From NCBI RefSeq assembly GCF_017308015.1, contig NZ_JAFKFW010000036.1, positions 1-41,861 of the forward strand: a stretch of 41,861 bases of DNA, in the 5' to 3' direction. The position numbers and the translations under genes are program-made. This DNA comes from Allobosea sp. GTDB taxonomy: Bacteria > Pseudomonadota > Alphaproteobacteria > Rhizobiales > Beijerinckiaceae. Every line of letters begins with the position of its first letter. The first letter of the stretch is position 1. The notes under the pieces were generated by a model. That model saw only the letters and a list, made by a program, of their open reading frames with translations, ran no database searches and was not told where the DNA came from. Shown in pieces: positions 24,846-33,800 of this stretch.

Positions 24846-27431
24846 ATGCATGCACCCGTCAAGTCGACCCCGCCCCCTCCTGCCCGCTCTCCCGGGATCG
24901 GTCTCGTCCTGCGTCTCGCCATCCGCGATCTGCGCGCCGGCGTGCGGGGCTTCGGCATCTTCATCGCCTGTTTGGCACTCGGTGTCATGACCATCGCCGC
25001 CGTCGCCTCCGCCTCGCGCGGCCTGACCGAAGGGCTCGCCCGCGAAGGCCGCCGCATCCTCGGTGGCGACGCCGCTTTCAGCCTGATCCATCGTGAAGCC
25101 ACGCCGGCGGAGCTTGCCTTCCTCACTGCGCGCGGCACCGTCTCCAGCATCGCGACCATGCGCGGCATGGCCAATGCCGGAGAGAAGGGCGCGGCTCTCG
25201 TCGAGATCAAGGCGGTAGACGCGGCCTATCCGAGCATCGGCACGGTCGAGACCGATCCGCAGGCGCCATTGCCCGGCCTGCTCGGTCAACGCGACGGAGC
25301 CTATGGCGCCGTCGCCGATCCCGTCCTGTTCGGCCGGCTCGATCTCAAACCCGGCGATACCGTTACGGTCGGCGGCGCCAGGATTCAGCTCCGCGCCAAT
25401 CTGGTTTCCGAGCCCGACAAGATCGCGGCCGGCGTCGGCTTCGGCCCACGCCTCCTCATGTCGCAGGAGGCGCTGAAGGCGACCGGCCTGATCCAGCCCG
25501 GCAGCCTGATTCGCTGGACCTACCGCCTCCAGCTCCCGCAGACAGCGACCAGCGATGCCGACCTCGACAAGCTGATCGCTGACGCAGGCACGCAACAGCG
25601 CGAAGCCGGCTGGGAAATCCGCTCCCGCGCCAATGCCGCGCCGAGCTTCCAGCGCAATCTCGAACGTTTCACCCAGTTCCTGACGCTGGTCGGCCTCACC
25701 GCGCTGCTGGTCGGCGGCGTCGGCGTCGCCAATGCCGTGCGCCGCTTCGTCGAGGCCAAGAAGCTCGATTTCGCCACGATGAAAGCGGTCGGTGCCACCG
25801 GAGGCCGCGTCGTCGCGATCCACCTGACCGAGGTCATGCTCGTCGCCACGATCGGCACCGCCATCGGCCTCGCGCTCGGCGCCGCCGCGCCCTTCGGCCT
25901 CGGTGCGGTCGTCCAGAGCATCCTGCCGGTGCCGTTTGAGCCGACGCTGGCGCCGGGCGAGCTCACCATCGCGGCGCTCTACGGCCTGCTGACCGCGCTT
26001 GTTTTCGCGATCATCCCGCTCGGCCGCGCCCATGACACCCCGGTCTCCGCCCTCTTCCGCGACAAGGTCGAACCCGATCCGCGCCGCCCGCGCACGATCT
26101 ATCTCGCTGTTTGTGCGCTCGCACTGGCAGGCCTTGCCGGCGTCGCCATCGGCTTCGCCTATGATCGCCGGATCGCGCTGATCTATATCGGCGTGATGTT
26201 CGGCGTATTCCTGTTGTTGCGCGCGGTCTCGCTTGGCCTGATAGCGCTGGCCCGCCGCATCCCGCGCCCGCGCCGCCCGGCCCTGCGCATGGCGCTCGCC
26301 AACAGCCACCGCCCGGGCGCGCTGACGCCGGCCCTCGTGCTCTCGCTGGGCCTGGGCGTCGCCCTGCTCTCGGCGCTCTCCTTCATCGATGTCAGCCTGA
26401 CCCGGCAGCTCACCGGGGCCCTGCCCGACAAGGCCCCGAGCTTCTTCTTCCTCGACGTTCCCAGCCGGGATTCCGAGCGTTTCGACGCCTTCCTCGCAGC
26501 GGAGCGGCCGGGCGCCAAGACCGAGCGCGTGCCGATGATGCGCGGCCGCATCGTCTCCGTGAACGAGACCCGCGCCGAGGATATCAAGGCGAGCGAGCAA
26601 TCCGCCTGGGTGCTCGACGGCGACCGCGGCATCACCTATTCCGCCACGCTGCCGGAAGGCTCGCGCATCGCGGCGGGCGAATGGTGGCCAGCCGATTACC
26701 GCGGCGAGCCGCTGGTCTCCTTCGACGCTCAGAACGCCGCCGGCATCGGTCTGAAGATCGGCGACAGGCTTACCGTCAACGTGCTCGGCCGCAACATCAC
26801 CGCCCGCGTCGCCAATTTCCGCACGGTCGACTGGCGCTCCTTCGGCATCAACTTCGTCATGGTATTCTCGCCCAACACCTTCGCCGGCGCGCCGCACACC
26901 AATCTCGCCACCGTTGCGACAAGCCCGGACGGCAAGGGCGCGACCGACGCAGCCCTCATGCGCCGCCTCGCGCTCGACTTCCCGGCCGTCACGGCGGTGC
27001 GGGTCAAGGACGCGCTCGAGGCGGTCAACACGATCGTCGCCCAGCTCGCCATGGCGATCCGCGGCGCCTCCGGCCTCGCCATCGCGGCCAGCCTCCTCGT
27101 GCTCGGCGGCGCGCTCGCCGCCGGACAACGGGCGCGGCTCTATGACGCGATGATCCTGAAGACACTCGGCGCGACCCGCCGCTTCATACTTTCGTCGTAC
27201 GCCCTTGAATACGCCGCGATCGGCCTCGTCGCCGCCCTCTTCGGCGTTCTCGCGGGTACAGCCGCGGGATGGGGCATCGTCACGCAAGTGATGCGAATCG
27301 AATTCGTCAGTGATCCCAGAGGAGCGATACTGGCTGCGACTGCCGCTGTTGGCGTTACCGTCCTGTTCGGGCTCGTCGGGACGATAAAAATACTGACGAA
27401 AGCGCCGGCTTCTCATCTCAGAAATTTATGA
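24846..27431 (+). CDS. ybbP: ABC transporter permease, FtsX/YbbP family
   Basis: This 861-aa permease has two FtsX-like domains. The layout is one N-terminal membrane helix (about 36-58), a large periplasmic part, a block of membrane helices with the first FtsX motif (VGGVGVANAVRRFVEAKKLDFATMKAVGATGG, about 293-324), and then more helices. A second periplasmic region (about 530-735) follows, and a last helix block contains ARLYDAMILKTLGATRR. It forms a transporter with the ATPase encoded just upstream (2-bp gap). The G+C content drops at the very 3' end (27,360-27,480), probably just the gene edge. Substrate unknown. Confidence 0.92.
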   Translation: MHAPVKSTPPPPARSPGIGLVLRLAIRDLRAGVRGFGIFIACLALGVMTIAAVASASRGLTEGLAREGRRILGGDAAFSLIHREATPAELAFLTARGTVSSIATMRGMANAGEKGAALVEIKAVDAAYPSIGTVETDPQAPLPGLLGQRDGAYGAVADPVLFGRLDLKPGDTVTVGGARIQLRANLVSEPDKIAAGVGFGPRLLMSQEALKATGLIQPGSLIRWTYRLQLPQTATSDADLDKLIADAGTQQREAGWEIRSRANAAPSFQRNLERFTQFLTLVGLTALLVGGVGVANAVRRFVEAKKLDFATMKAVGATGGRVVAIHLTEVMLVATIGTAIGLALGAAAPFGLGAVVQSILPVPFEPTLAPGELTIAALYGLLTALVFAIIPLGRAHDTPVSALFRDKVEPDPRRPRTIYLAVCALALAGLAGVAIGFAYDRRIALIYIGVMFGVFLLLRAVSLGLIALARRIPRPRRPALRMALANSHRPGALTPALVLSLGLGVALLSALSFIDVSLTRQLTGALPDKAPSFFFLDVPSRDSERFDAFLAAERPGAKTERVPMMRGRIVSVNETRAEDIKASEQSAWVLDGDRGITYSATLPEGSRIAAGEWWPADYRGEPLVSFDAQNAAGIGLKIGDRLTVNVLGRNITARVANFRTVDWRSFGINFVMVFSPNTFAGAPHTNLATVATSPDGKGATDAALMRRLALDFPAVTAVRVKDALEAVNTIVAQLAMAIRGASGLAIAASLLVLGGALAAGQRARLYDAMILKTLGATRRFILSSYALEYAAIGLVAALFGVLAGTAAGWGIVTQVMRIEFVSDPRGAILAATAAVGVTVLFGLVGTIKILTKAPASHLRNL

Positions 27432-27535
27432 TGACTATCTGAGGCCCTGACTCGATAGACATTAAAATCCTGTAATTCTGCATGGTCGTCGTGCCGAACT
27501 TCTATGAACCGGCCGGCCTTAACCATGGCGGGGTC

Positions 27536-27564
27536 TTGTAAGGAAGGCGAAAGCCCCTCATATT
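27536..27564 (+). promoter_or_regulatory. Candidate sigma-70 promoter of the Bax-inhibitor-1 gene
   Basis: TTGTAA (27536-27541) and CATATT (27559-27564) are 17 bp apart, each matching four of six consensus bases. This would start transcription about 80 bp before the ATG at 27651. It is the best pair I see in the 219-bp gap, but it is weakly supported. Confidence 0.35.
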
Positions 27565-27650
27565 CCCGTTATCGCGACGATCGATCGCGAGGACGGCTGG
27601 CGCCTGGGCGTCTTCCGTCGTCCGAAACACCGTCAGGGGAAACTCGCTTA

Positions 27651-28433
27651 ATGAGCAACTTCGACCGCAATGCTCCAGTCTGGGGTGCCGGCCGCGCACA
27701 GCAGACCAGCGCCGTCGAGATGGATCAGGGCCTGCGCTCGTTCATGCTCGGCGTCTACAACAACATGGTGATCGGCCTTGCGATCTCGGCGCTGTTCGCG
27801 CTGGGCATCAACAAGATGGCCGTGACCGATCAGGCCAACGCCGCCGCCAGGATCGGCAACACCTATCTCACCTCCTTCGGCCAGCTGCTTTACGGCACGC
27901 CGCTGATGTGGGTTGTGGCGCTGGCGCCGCTGGCCTTCATCTTCTTCTTCTCGTTCCGCGCCGACAAGATGTCGGCCTCGTCCGCCCGGACGATGTTCTT
28001 CGCCTTCGCGGCGGTGATGGGCGTCTCGCTTTCGACGATCCTGATTCGCTACACCGGCGCGTCGGTGGTGCAGGTCTTCTTCATCACCGCGGCGGCCTTC
28101 GGTGGCCTCAGCCTTTACGGCTACACCACCTCGAAGTCGCTCTCCGGCATGGGCTCGTTCCTGGTCATGGGCCTGATCGGCCTGATCCTGGCCTCGATCG
28201 TGAACATTTTCCTGGCCTCGGGCGCTCTGGGCTTCGTCATCTCGCTGGTCGGTGTCGGCATCTTCGCCGGTCTGACCGCCTGGGACACCCAGCGCCTGAA
28301 GGAGATGTATCTCTACTCCGAGCTCGGCCCGGAGGAAGCTGCGAAGCTCTCGGTGAACGGCGCGCTGTCGCTCTACCTGAACTTCATCAACATGTTCCAG
28401 TTTCTGCTCTCGCTGATGGGCAACCGCGAGTGA
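27651..28433 (+). CDS. Bax inhibitor-1/YccA family membrane protein
   Basis: This 260-aa inner-membrane protein of the Bax inhibitor-1 (TMBIM/YccA/YbhL) family has a short hydrophilic N-terminus followed by about seven membrane segments. Family features include LRSFMLGVYNNMVIGLAISALFA at the first helix, the central FFITAAAFGGLSLYGYTT, and the late AWDTQRLKEMY before the last hydrophobic stretch NGALSLYLNFINMFQFLLSLMGNRE. Bacterial members are proposed pH-sensitive ion (calcium) leak channels or FtsH partners; which applies here is unknown. The ATG at 27651 has CAGGGG upstream. A strong terminator follows 29 bp after the stop, so it is a single-gene transcript. Confidence 0.95.
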   Translation: MSNFDRNAPVWGAGRAQQTSAVEMDQGLRSFMLGVYNNMVIGLAISALFALGINKMAVTDQANAAARIGNTYLTSFGQLLYGTPLMWVVALAPLAFIFFFSFRADKMSASSARTMFFAFAAVMGVSLSTILIRYTGASVVQVFFITAAAFGGLSLYGYTTSKSLSGMGSFLVMGLIGLILASIVNIFLASGALGFVISLVGVGIFAGLTAWDTQRLKEMYLYSELGPEEAAKLSVNGALSLYLNFINMFQFLLSLMGNRE

Positions 28434-28462
28434 GAACGACTGGCTCCTGAACGGGAGCGACG

Positions 28463-28494
28463 AGCCCCGGCCTCACGGCCGGGGCTTTTTCTTT
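28463..28494 (+). terminator. Rho-independent terminator of the Bax-inhibitor-1 gene
   Basis: A perfect 10-bp stem, AGCCCCGGCC (28463-28472) and GGCCGGGGCT (28477-28486), closes a TCAC loop and is followed by TTTTTCTTT. This is a textbook terminator. Confidence 0.93.
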
Positions 28495-28539
28495 GGGCAA
28501 GCCTTTCCTTTTGGCACGCAGATTGCTCATGCTGCGGGC

Positions 28540-29076
28540 ATGACGACGCCCTTGATCCGCCCGGCCTTGCCGGGCGACGTCCCCGCCATCACCGCGATCT
28601 ATGCCCATGCGGTCCTGCACGGCACCGCCTCCTGGGAGCTGGAGCCACCGGATCAGGCGGAGATGCTGCGGCGCTTCGAAGCCGTCCTGGCCGGCGGGTA
28701 CCCCTATCTCGTCGCGCAGCGGGACGGCGGAATCCTCGGCTATGCCTATGCCGGCGCATACCGGCCGCGCCCTGCCTATCGCAGCACCGTCGAAAATTCG
28801 ATCTATGTCGCGCCGGCCGCGCAGGGGCGCGGCATCGGCAGCCTGCTGCTCGATGCTCTCATGCAGGCCTGCACCGAGCGCGGCTTCCGCCAGATGATCG
28901 CGGTGATCGGCGACGGTACCGGCGCCTCGGTCGGCTCGCACCGCCTGCATGAGCGCGCCGGCTTCCGCCTGATTGGCGTGGCCGAAAAGGTCGGCTTCAA
29001 GCACGGCCGCTGGCTCGACCAGATGCTGATGCAGAAGGAACTGGGCGAGGGCGACCGCAGGCCGCCGCGATTCTGA
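28540..29076 (+). CDS. GNAT N-acetyltransferase, phosphinothricin/methionine-sulfoximine type
   Basis: This 178-aa GCN5-related acetyltransferase has the Pat/MddA-subfamily pattern: IYAHAVLHGTASWELEPPD, GYAYAGAYRPRPAYRSTVENSIYV, the acetyl-CoA loop AAQGRGIGSLLL, and GSHRLHERAGFRLIG with VGFKHGRWLD. Characterised relatives acetylate phosphinothricin, methionine sulfoximine or other L-amino acids such as methionine sulfone. A general amino-acid detoxification role is more likely than specific herbicide resistance. The ATG at 28540 gives the standard start. It lies alone, with a terminator before it and a palindromic repeat after it. Confidence 0.92.
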   Translation: MTTPLIRPALPGDVPAITAIYAHAVLHGTASWELEPPDQAEMLRRFEAVLAGGYPYLVAQRDGGILGYAYAGAYRPRPAYRSTVENSIYVAPAAQGRGIGSLLLDALMQACTERGFRQMIAVIGDGTGASVGSHRLHERAGFRLIGVAEKVGFKHGRWLDQMLMQKELGEGDRRPPRF

Positions 29077-29089
29077 CCCACCGACAGAC

Positions 29090-29196
29090 CTTGTCCTGAG
29101 GAGCCGCGGAGCAGGGTCTCGACGGAAGGTCCAGGTGGTTCGGGAGCCTCCTGAAGAGCCCATCGAGACGCGCCTCCGGCGCTCCTCGGAATGAGG
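29090..29196. repeat. Large imperfect palindrome between the GNAT gene and DUF2794
   Basis: The left half (TTGTCCTGAGGAGC... GGTCTCGACG, about 29091-29124) and the reverse complement of the right half (CATCGAGACGCG... CTCCTCGGAATGAG, about 29161-29195) are recognisably the same sequence, giving a roughly 107-bp imperfect palindrome between convergent genes. It resembles a paired REP-like element. Confidence 0.65.
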
Positions 29197-29222
29197 CTCG
29201 GCCAAAACCTATCCTCGGCGCA

Positions 29223-29591
29223 TCAGTTCACGACCCTGAGCTTGTTGTCGAGCACCTTGAGCACGCGCGAGAGTTCCGAGCCGCGCTTCAGGACCAGCCC
29301 CGTCGCAGCGACGACCGAATAGGCGCCCTGCCGCCGCGCCAATGCCGGATCCTTGACGATCCGGTAGAGCGGCATCTCCGACGAGCGTCGGAAGACCGAA
29401 AACTGCGCTTTGTCCTTCAGGAAATCGATGGCGTAGTCGCGCCATTCGCCGGCCGCGACCATTCGCCCATAGAGGTTGAGCAATTCGCCGAGTTCACGCC
29501 GGTCGAAGGTCACGGCCGCAGGCCGCGCGGGGGCCGGAAAATTCACGACCGCACCGGCGGCTTGCTGTTGCGGCGTTTCGCTCTCGCTCAT
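29223..29591 (-). CDS. DUF2794 family protein
   Basis: This 122-aa cytoplasmic protein matches the DUF2794 family, which is widespread in alphaproteobacteria and uncharacterised. After a variable, Ala/Pro-rich first 27 residues, the conserved core reads TFDRRELGELLNLYGRMVAAGEWRDYAIDFLKD, then FSVFRRSSEMPLYRIVKDP and GAYSVVAATGLVLKRGSEL. The core begins at about residue 28. No catalytic motif is evident. It starts at the ATG at 29591 and faces a 523-bp gap with no other protein gene. Confidence 0.88.
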   Translation of the reverse strand: MSESETPQQQAAGAVVNFPAPARPAAVTFDRRELGELLNLYGRMVAAGEWRDYAIDFLKDKAQFSVFRRSSEMPLYRIVKDPALARRQGAYSVVAATGLVLKRGSELSRVLKVLDNKLRVVN

Positions 29592-29689
29592 GGCGCCTCC
29601 CTGGACGGGGCCTCACCAAATCATGCCCGGATGATGCGCCCGCGCTCCTGCGCTGGCAAGAGACCGCGGACAAGCGACCACGAGCGACG

Positions 29690-29911
29690 GATCGCGGACC
29701 GAGTCGGCATTGCCTGAGAATGCCCCATTTTCGCCGCGAACGCGCCAAGCGAGCGCCAAGTTGCGGCGCTCAACTCCCCTCGTTGCCTCGACGGCCCGGT
29801 TTCGCTGATCGCCGGTTTGTCAGCCCCCCAGCCCCCCGGAGTTCGGGCGGAGCCGGGCCACCGAGTCGGGGCCAACTAGCGGCTGGCTTAACGCCGGCCG
29901 TTTTTCTTTTT
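29690..29911 (+). ncRNA. Putative small RNA with four hairpins and a terminal terminator
   Basis: The 523-bp gap 29592-30114 has no credible protein gene, yet it holds a strong plus-strand terminator between two minus-strand genes. Upstream of it are three further hairpins. H1 is GGCATT (29706-29711) with AATGCC (29719-29724). H2 is GAGCGCC (29751-29757) with GGCGCTC (29765-29771). H3 is a 14-bp stem of 29793-29806 with 29846-29859. H3 needs three G-U pairs that would become C-A mismatches on the other strand, so the RNA is probably read from the plus strand. ACCGAGTCGG occurs twice (29698-29707 and 29860-29869). The 5' end is a guess and I found no clear promoter. I do not recognise SRP, tmRNA or RNase P motifs. 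Confidence 0.5.
29880..29911 (+). terminator. Strong plus-strand terminator with no upstream protein gene
   Basis: CGGCTGGC (29880-29887) pairs with GCCGGCCG (29893-29900) around TTAAC, an 8-bp stem with one G-U pair, then TTTTTCTTTTT (29901-29911). The flanking protein genes are both on the minus strand, so it must serve another plus-strand transcript. Confidence 0.88.
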
Positions 29912-29942
29912 GGGCTTCCGGAGCCGCCGTTATTTCAGCTCC

Positions 29943-30098
29943 GTCATCCTCACCATCCGGGCGAGCATCCACGTCTTGAACGTGACCTTCGACCGGACCG
30001 GCGAAGACGTGGATCGCCGGGACAGGCCCGGCCACAGCGACAAACGCCAACCCGCGGCTGCCGGGCTCTGTGCGCTCTGCGCACAGCCCCGAAATGAC
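29943..30098. repeat. GTCAT-type intergenic palindrome, copy 3
   Basis: The element runs from GTCATCCTC to AATGACG. It contains a perfect 11-bp inverted repeat, ATCCACGTCTT (29967-29977) and AAGACGTGGAT (30004-30014), followed by GCCGGGACAGGCCCGGCC-type short palindromes. It fills most of the space between the terminator at 29880-29911 and the gene ending at 30115. Confidence 0.7.
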
Positions 30099-30114
30099 GC
30101 CCACAGACCGTGTT

Positions 30115-30732
30115 CTACCGCACTTGCCCGTGATACTCGGCATTGGGTCGCATATCGACCGCCGAAGCCATGCGGTTCGACATGTTGTAGAAGGAGGCGA
30201 CAGCGCCGATATCCCAGATGTCGCGCTCGCCGAAGCCCGCCTGGCGTAGTGCTTCCCGGTCCTCCTCGCCGATCAGATGCGGCGTCTCCGTCAATTTGAC
30301 CGAGAAATCGAGCATGGCGCGATGCCGCTCCGAGAGCGCTGCCACCCGGTAATTCATCACCATCAGCTCGCCCAGCACGGGATCGCCCGAGAGCTGCCGT
30401 ACGGCCGCGCCGTGGGCAGTTAGGCAGTAATAGCAGCGGTTCACGCTGGAGACGGCGACTGCGATCATCTCGCGCTCCAGCTTCGACAGGCCCGAAGGCG
30501 CCAGCATCAGGTCGTTGTAGAAGGCTGCGAAGGCGGTGAGCTTGGCGTCGTCATGAGCGTAGGAGGTCAGGACGTTCGGCACAAAGCCGAGCTTCTCCTG
30601 GCATTTCGCGAAATAAGCCTGGTTTTCTGCTGAGAGCGCCCCCGGTTCCAGGTTGAGCCCCATCACGGCCGGTGGAGAATCCTGGCGCGCCGGCTCTTCT
30701 CCGACCTTGGGTTTGTCATGCTTTGTTGCCAT
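30115..30732 (-). CDS. Peroxidase-related / carboxymuconolactone decarboxylase (AhpD-like) family protein
   Basis: This 205-aa protein has the AhpD-like active-site motif CYYCLTAHG, with Cys100, Cys103 and His107, inside a carboxymuconolactone-decarboxylase domain. The preceding LSKLEREMIAVAVSSVNRC and the upstream LGFVPNVL match the uncharacterised peroxidase-related subgroup. The expected chemistry is thiol-based peroxide reduction or disulfide exchange. The ATG at 30732 is chosen for its AGGA six bases upstream; an earlier in-frame start gives unrelated basic sequence. It is divergent from the NAD-glutamate dehydrogenase gene, with 111 bp between starts and a dyad in between. Confidence 0.9.
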   Translation of the reverse strand: MATKHDKPKVGEEPARQDSPPAVMGLNLEPGALSAENQAYFAKCQEKLGFVPNVLTSYAHDDAKLTAFAAFYNDLMLAPSGLSKLEREMIAVAVSSVNRCYYCLTAHGAAVRQLSGDPVLGELMVMNYRVAALSERHRAMLDFSVKLTETPHLIGEEDREALRQAGFGERDIWDIGAVASFYNMSNRMASAVDMRPNAEYHGQVR

Positions 30733-30798
30733 CGTGTGTCCTGTCGAGTCGGAGCGGCGTCGGTTTGCCCTTTTTTCGGGCACGCGAGTTGAAAGGCT

Positions 30799-30822
30799 CC
30801 GCAGCCTATGTCATCGCTGCGG
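30799..30822. promoter_or_regulatory. Dyad in the shared region upstream of NAD-GDH
   Basis: CCGCAGC (30799-30805) and GCTGCGG (30816-30822) form a perfect 7-bp inverted repeat with a 10-bp spacer, starting 45 bp before the chosen GDH ATG. Its position and size fit a dimeric regulator site, but no known consensus is matched. Confidence 0.35.
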
Positions 30823-30843
30823 CAAAATAACTGGGGTTGGAAT

Positions 30844-33800
30844 ATGGGCAAACGGGTGACGAACGCGACCGCTGGTGCGATCGCAGCGATCGAGGCCGCA
30901 GCCACCGGACTGAAGAGTTCGATGCCCGCCGAGTTCCCCCGCCTGCTTTTCGGCCGCTCGGTTGCCGAGGATATCGAGGCCCTTCCGGCCGCGATGCTCG
31001 CCCGCACAGCCGCAGCCGCCTTCGAGCACCTCGCCCAGCCGCGCAAGCCCGACACGATCAATCTACGCTTCCGCGACGAGGAATACGGCGAGGGCGAACG
31101 CAAGAACCAGCTCACCGTTCTTGAGGTCGTCAACGACAACAAGCCGTTCCTGCTCGATTCGACGCTCGCCGAACTGCAGGAACAGGGCCACGAGCCCCGC
31201 CTCGTCGCCCACCCGATCTTGGCCGTCGCCCGCGACGCCAAGGGCAAGTTCACCTCGCTCGCCGGCGAAGCCGCCGGCCGCGCCCCCGAGGGCACGCGAC
31301 GTGAGAGCCTGCTCCACATCCACGTCCCGCGCATCGATACGCCGGAAGCGCGCGAGAAGCTGCGCGCCGGGCTCGACCACGTCTATGCCGATGTCGCACT
31401 CGCCGTCGACGACTGGGCCGCGATGCGCGGCCGCATCACCGAGGTGATCCAGGCCTACCGCGCCAATCCGCCGCCGCTCCCGGAGGACGAGATCAACGAG
31501 GCGCTGCAGTTCCTCGAATGGATCGCCGGTGACAACTTCACCCTGCTCGGCATCCGCGCCTATCGCTTCCCCGGCGGCGACGTCGCGGCCGACCCGATCG
31601 AGGGCTCGGGCCTCGGCATCCTGCGCGACCCCACCGTCAAGGTTCTGCGCAAGGGCCGCGAGCTGGTCACGGTCACGCCGGAACTGCGCTCCTTCCTGGC
31701 CAAGCCCCAGGCGCTCATCATCACCAAGGCCAACGTCAAGAGCCGCGTCCACCGGCGCGTCCATCTGGACTATGTCGGCGTCAAGCTGTTCACGCCGGAT
31801 GGCCGGCTCGACGGCGAACTCCGCATCGTCGGGCTCCTGACCTCGAACGCCTATACAGGCTCGGCCCGGGCCATCCCCTATCTCCGCCTCAAGGTCGCGC
31901 GCGTCGCCAAGAATATCGGCTTCGATCCCGCGAGTTATTCCGGGCGGGCGCTGATGAACGTGCTCGACGCCTATCCCCGCGACGAGCTCTTCCAGATCGA
32001 CGTGGCGACGCTCGAGCAGTTCGCGCTCGACATCCTCCAGCTCACCGAACGGCCGCGCATCCGCGCGCTCGCCCGCGTCGACGAGTTCGATCGTTTCGTC
32101 TCGATCCTCGTCTTCATCCCGAAGGATCGCTACGATACCACGGTCCGCCAGCGCGTCGGCGATTTCCTGGCGCGGATCTATGGCGGGCGCCTCTCGGCCG
32201 CCTATCCCGCCTATCCCGAGGGGCCGCTCTCGCGCACCCACTACATCATCGGCCGCGACGAGGGCAAAACCCCGCGCGTCGAGCGCGCCACGCTGGAAGC
32301 GGGCATCAGCGCCATCGTCCGCACCTGGGGCGACGGGCTGAAGGACGTACTCGACCAGGAAAAGGCCGGGCCGGCGGCCCGCGCGCTCGCCGAGCGCTAT
32401 GCCGAGGCCTTCGGCGCCGCCTATCGCGAGCGCTTCTCGGCCGCCGACGCGCTCGTCGACATCGAGATGCTCCAGCAGCTCACGCCTGAGCGGGCACGCG
32501 CCGTCAATCTCTACCGGCGCGAGGGCGACGACGCCAAGCGCGCCAATCTCAAGGTCTTCTCGCGCGGCGCGCCGATCTCGCTCTCGGCTCGCGTGCCGGT
32601 GCTGGAGAACATGGGTTTCCGCGTCGTCAACGAACGGACCTACAACGTCATGCCGCAGGGCAATGGCGACACCGCCCGCATCTGGCTGCACGATATGACG
32701 CTGGAGCGCGCCGACGACGGCGAGATCGATATCGAGCATCTCGATCCGACCATCGAGGCGGCGTTGATGGCGCAGTTCCGCGGCCTTGCCGAATCCGATC
32801 GCTTCGACCAGCTCGTACTGGTCGCCGGCCTCGCCTGGCGCGAGGCGGCGCTGCTGCGCGCCTTCGGTCGCTATCTGCGCCAGGCCGGCGCGCCCTATGC
32901 GCAGGGCTATATCGCCGATGCCCTGACCCGCCACCCCGACATCGCCTCGGGTCTGGTCGCCTATTTCACCGCCAAGTTCGACCCGCGCATTCCGGCCGGC
33001 GAACGCGAGCAGCGCATGGCCCGGAAGCACGCGGAGATCGAGCGAGCGCTCGACGCCGTCACCAGCCTCGACGACGACCGCATCCTGCGTCGCCTCGTCA
33101 ATCTGATCGATGCCGCGCTGCGGGTGAACTTCTTCCAGATCGGCCCGGACGGCCAGCCGCGCCAGACCATCACCTTCAAGTTCGATTGCGCCAAGGTCGA
33201 TGGCCTGCCGCTGCCGCGCCCGCTCTACGAGATTTTCGTTTATTCGCCACGGGTCGAGGGCGTGCACATGCGCTTCGGCAAGGTCGCCCGCGGCGGCCTG
33301 CGCTGGTCCGACCGACCGCAGGACTTCCGCACCGAGGTGCTCGGCCTCGTCAAGGCGCAGCAGGTCAAGAACGCGGTGATCGTGCCCGTCGGCGCCAAGG
33401 GCGGCTTCGTACCGAAGCAGCTCCCGTCCGCCTCGGACCGAGCCGCCTGGCTGGCCGAGGGGACCGAGAGCTACCGGATCTTCATCCGCAATCTGCTCGA
33501 GCTCACCGACAATCTCGACGGCGAGACTATCGTGCCGCCGCCCGACACGGTGCGCCATGACGGCGACGATCCCTATCTCGTCGTCGCCGCCGACAAGGGC
33601 ACGGCGACCTTCTCCGACACCGCCAACGCGATCTCGCTGGAGAAGCACCACTGGCTCGGCGACGCCTTCGCCTCCGGCGGCTCTCAAGGCTATGACCACA
33701 AGGGTATGGGCATCACGGCGCGGGGCGCCTGGGAAGCGGTGAAGCGCCATTTCCGCGAGGTCGATGTCGACATCCAGACCACGCCCTTCACCGTCGCTGG

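Noticed and set aside
24567-27416. A 949-codon open frame antisense to ybbA/ybbP
   Set aside because: Same reasoning: it covers two well-supported genes on the other strand, and its product is compositionally biased with no recognisable domain.
28540-29076. The GNAT gene as a specific phosphinothricin resistance gene
   Set aside because: The subfamily also includes general methionine-sulfoximine/methionine-sulfone acetyltransferases, and the sequence alone does not separate them.
29860-29869. ACCGAGTCGG resembles the 3' hairpin of Streptococcus tracrRNA
   Set aside because: There is no repeat array, no anti-repeat and no cas gene in the window, and the match is ten bases that also occur at 29698-29707. 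It is a coincidence.
29592-30114. A known housekeeping RNA (SRP RNA, tmRNA, RNase P) in the largest gap
   Set aside because: I looked on both strands for the SRP GGAAGGAAGCAGC-type core, the tmRNA T-arm and tag, and RNase P conserved cores and saw none.
31063-33750. A long open frame antisense to NAD-GDH (about 895 codons)
   Set aside because: It lies opposite a clearly real gene, its translation is low-complexity Gly/Asp/Arg-rich sequence with no family motif, and such shadows are expected in high-G+C DNA.
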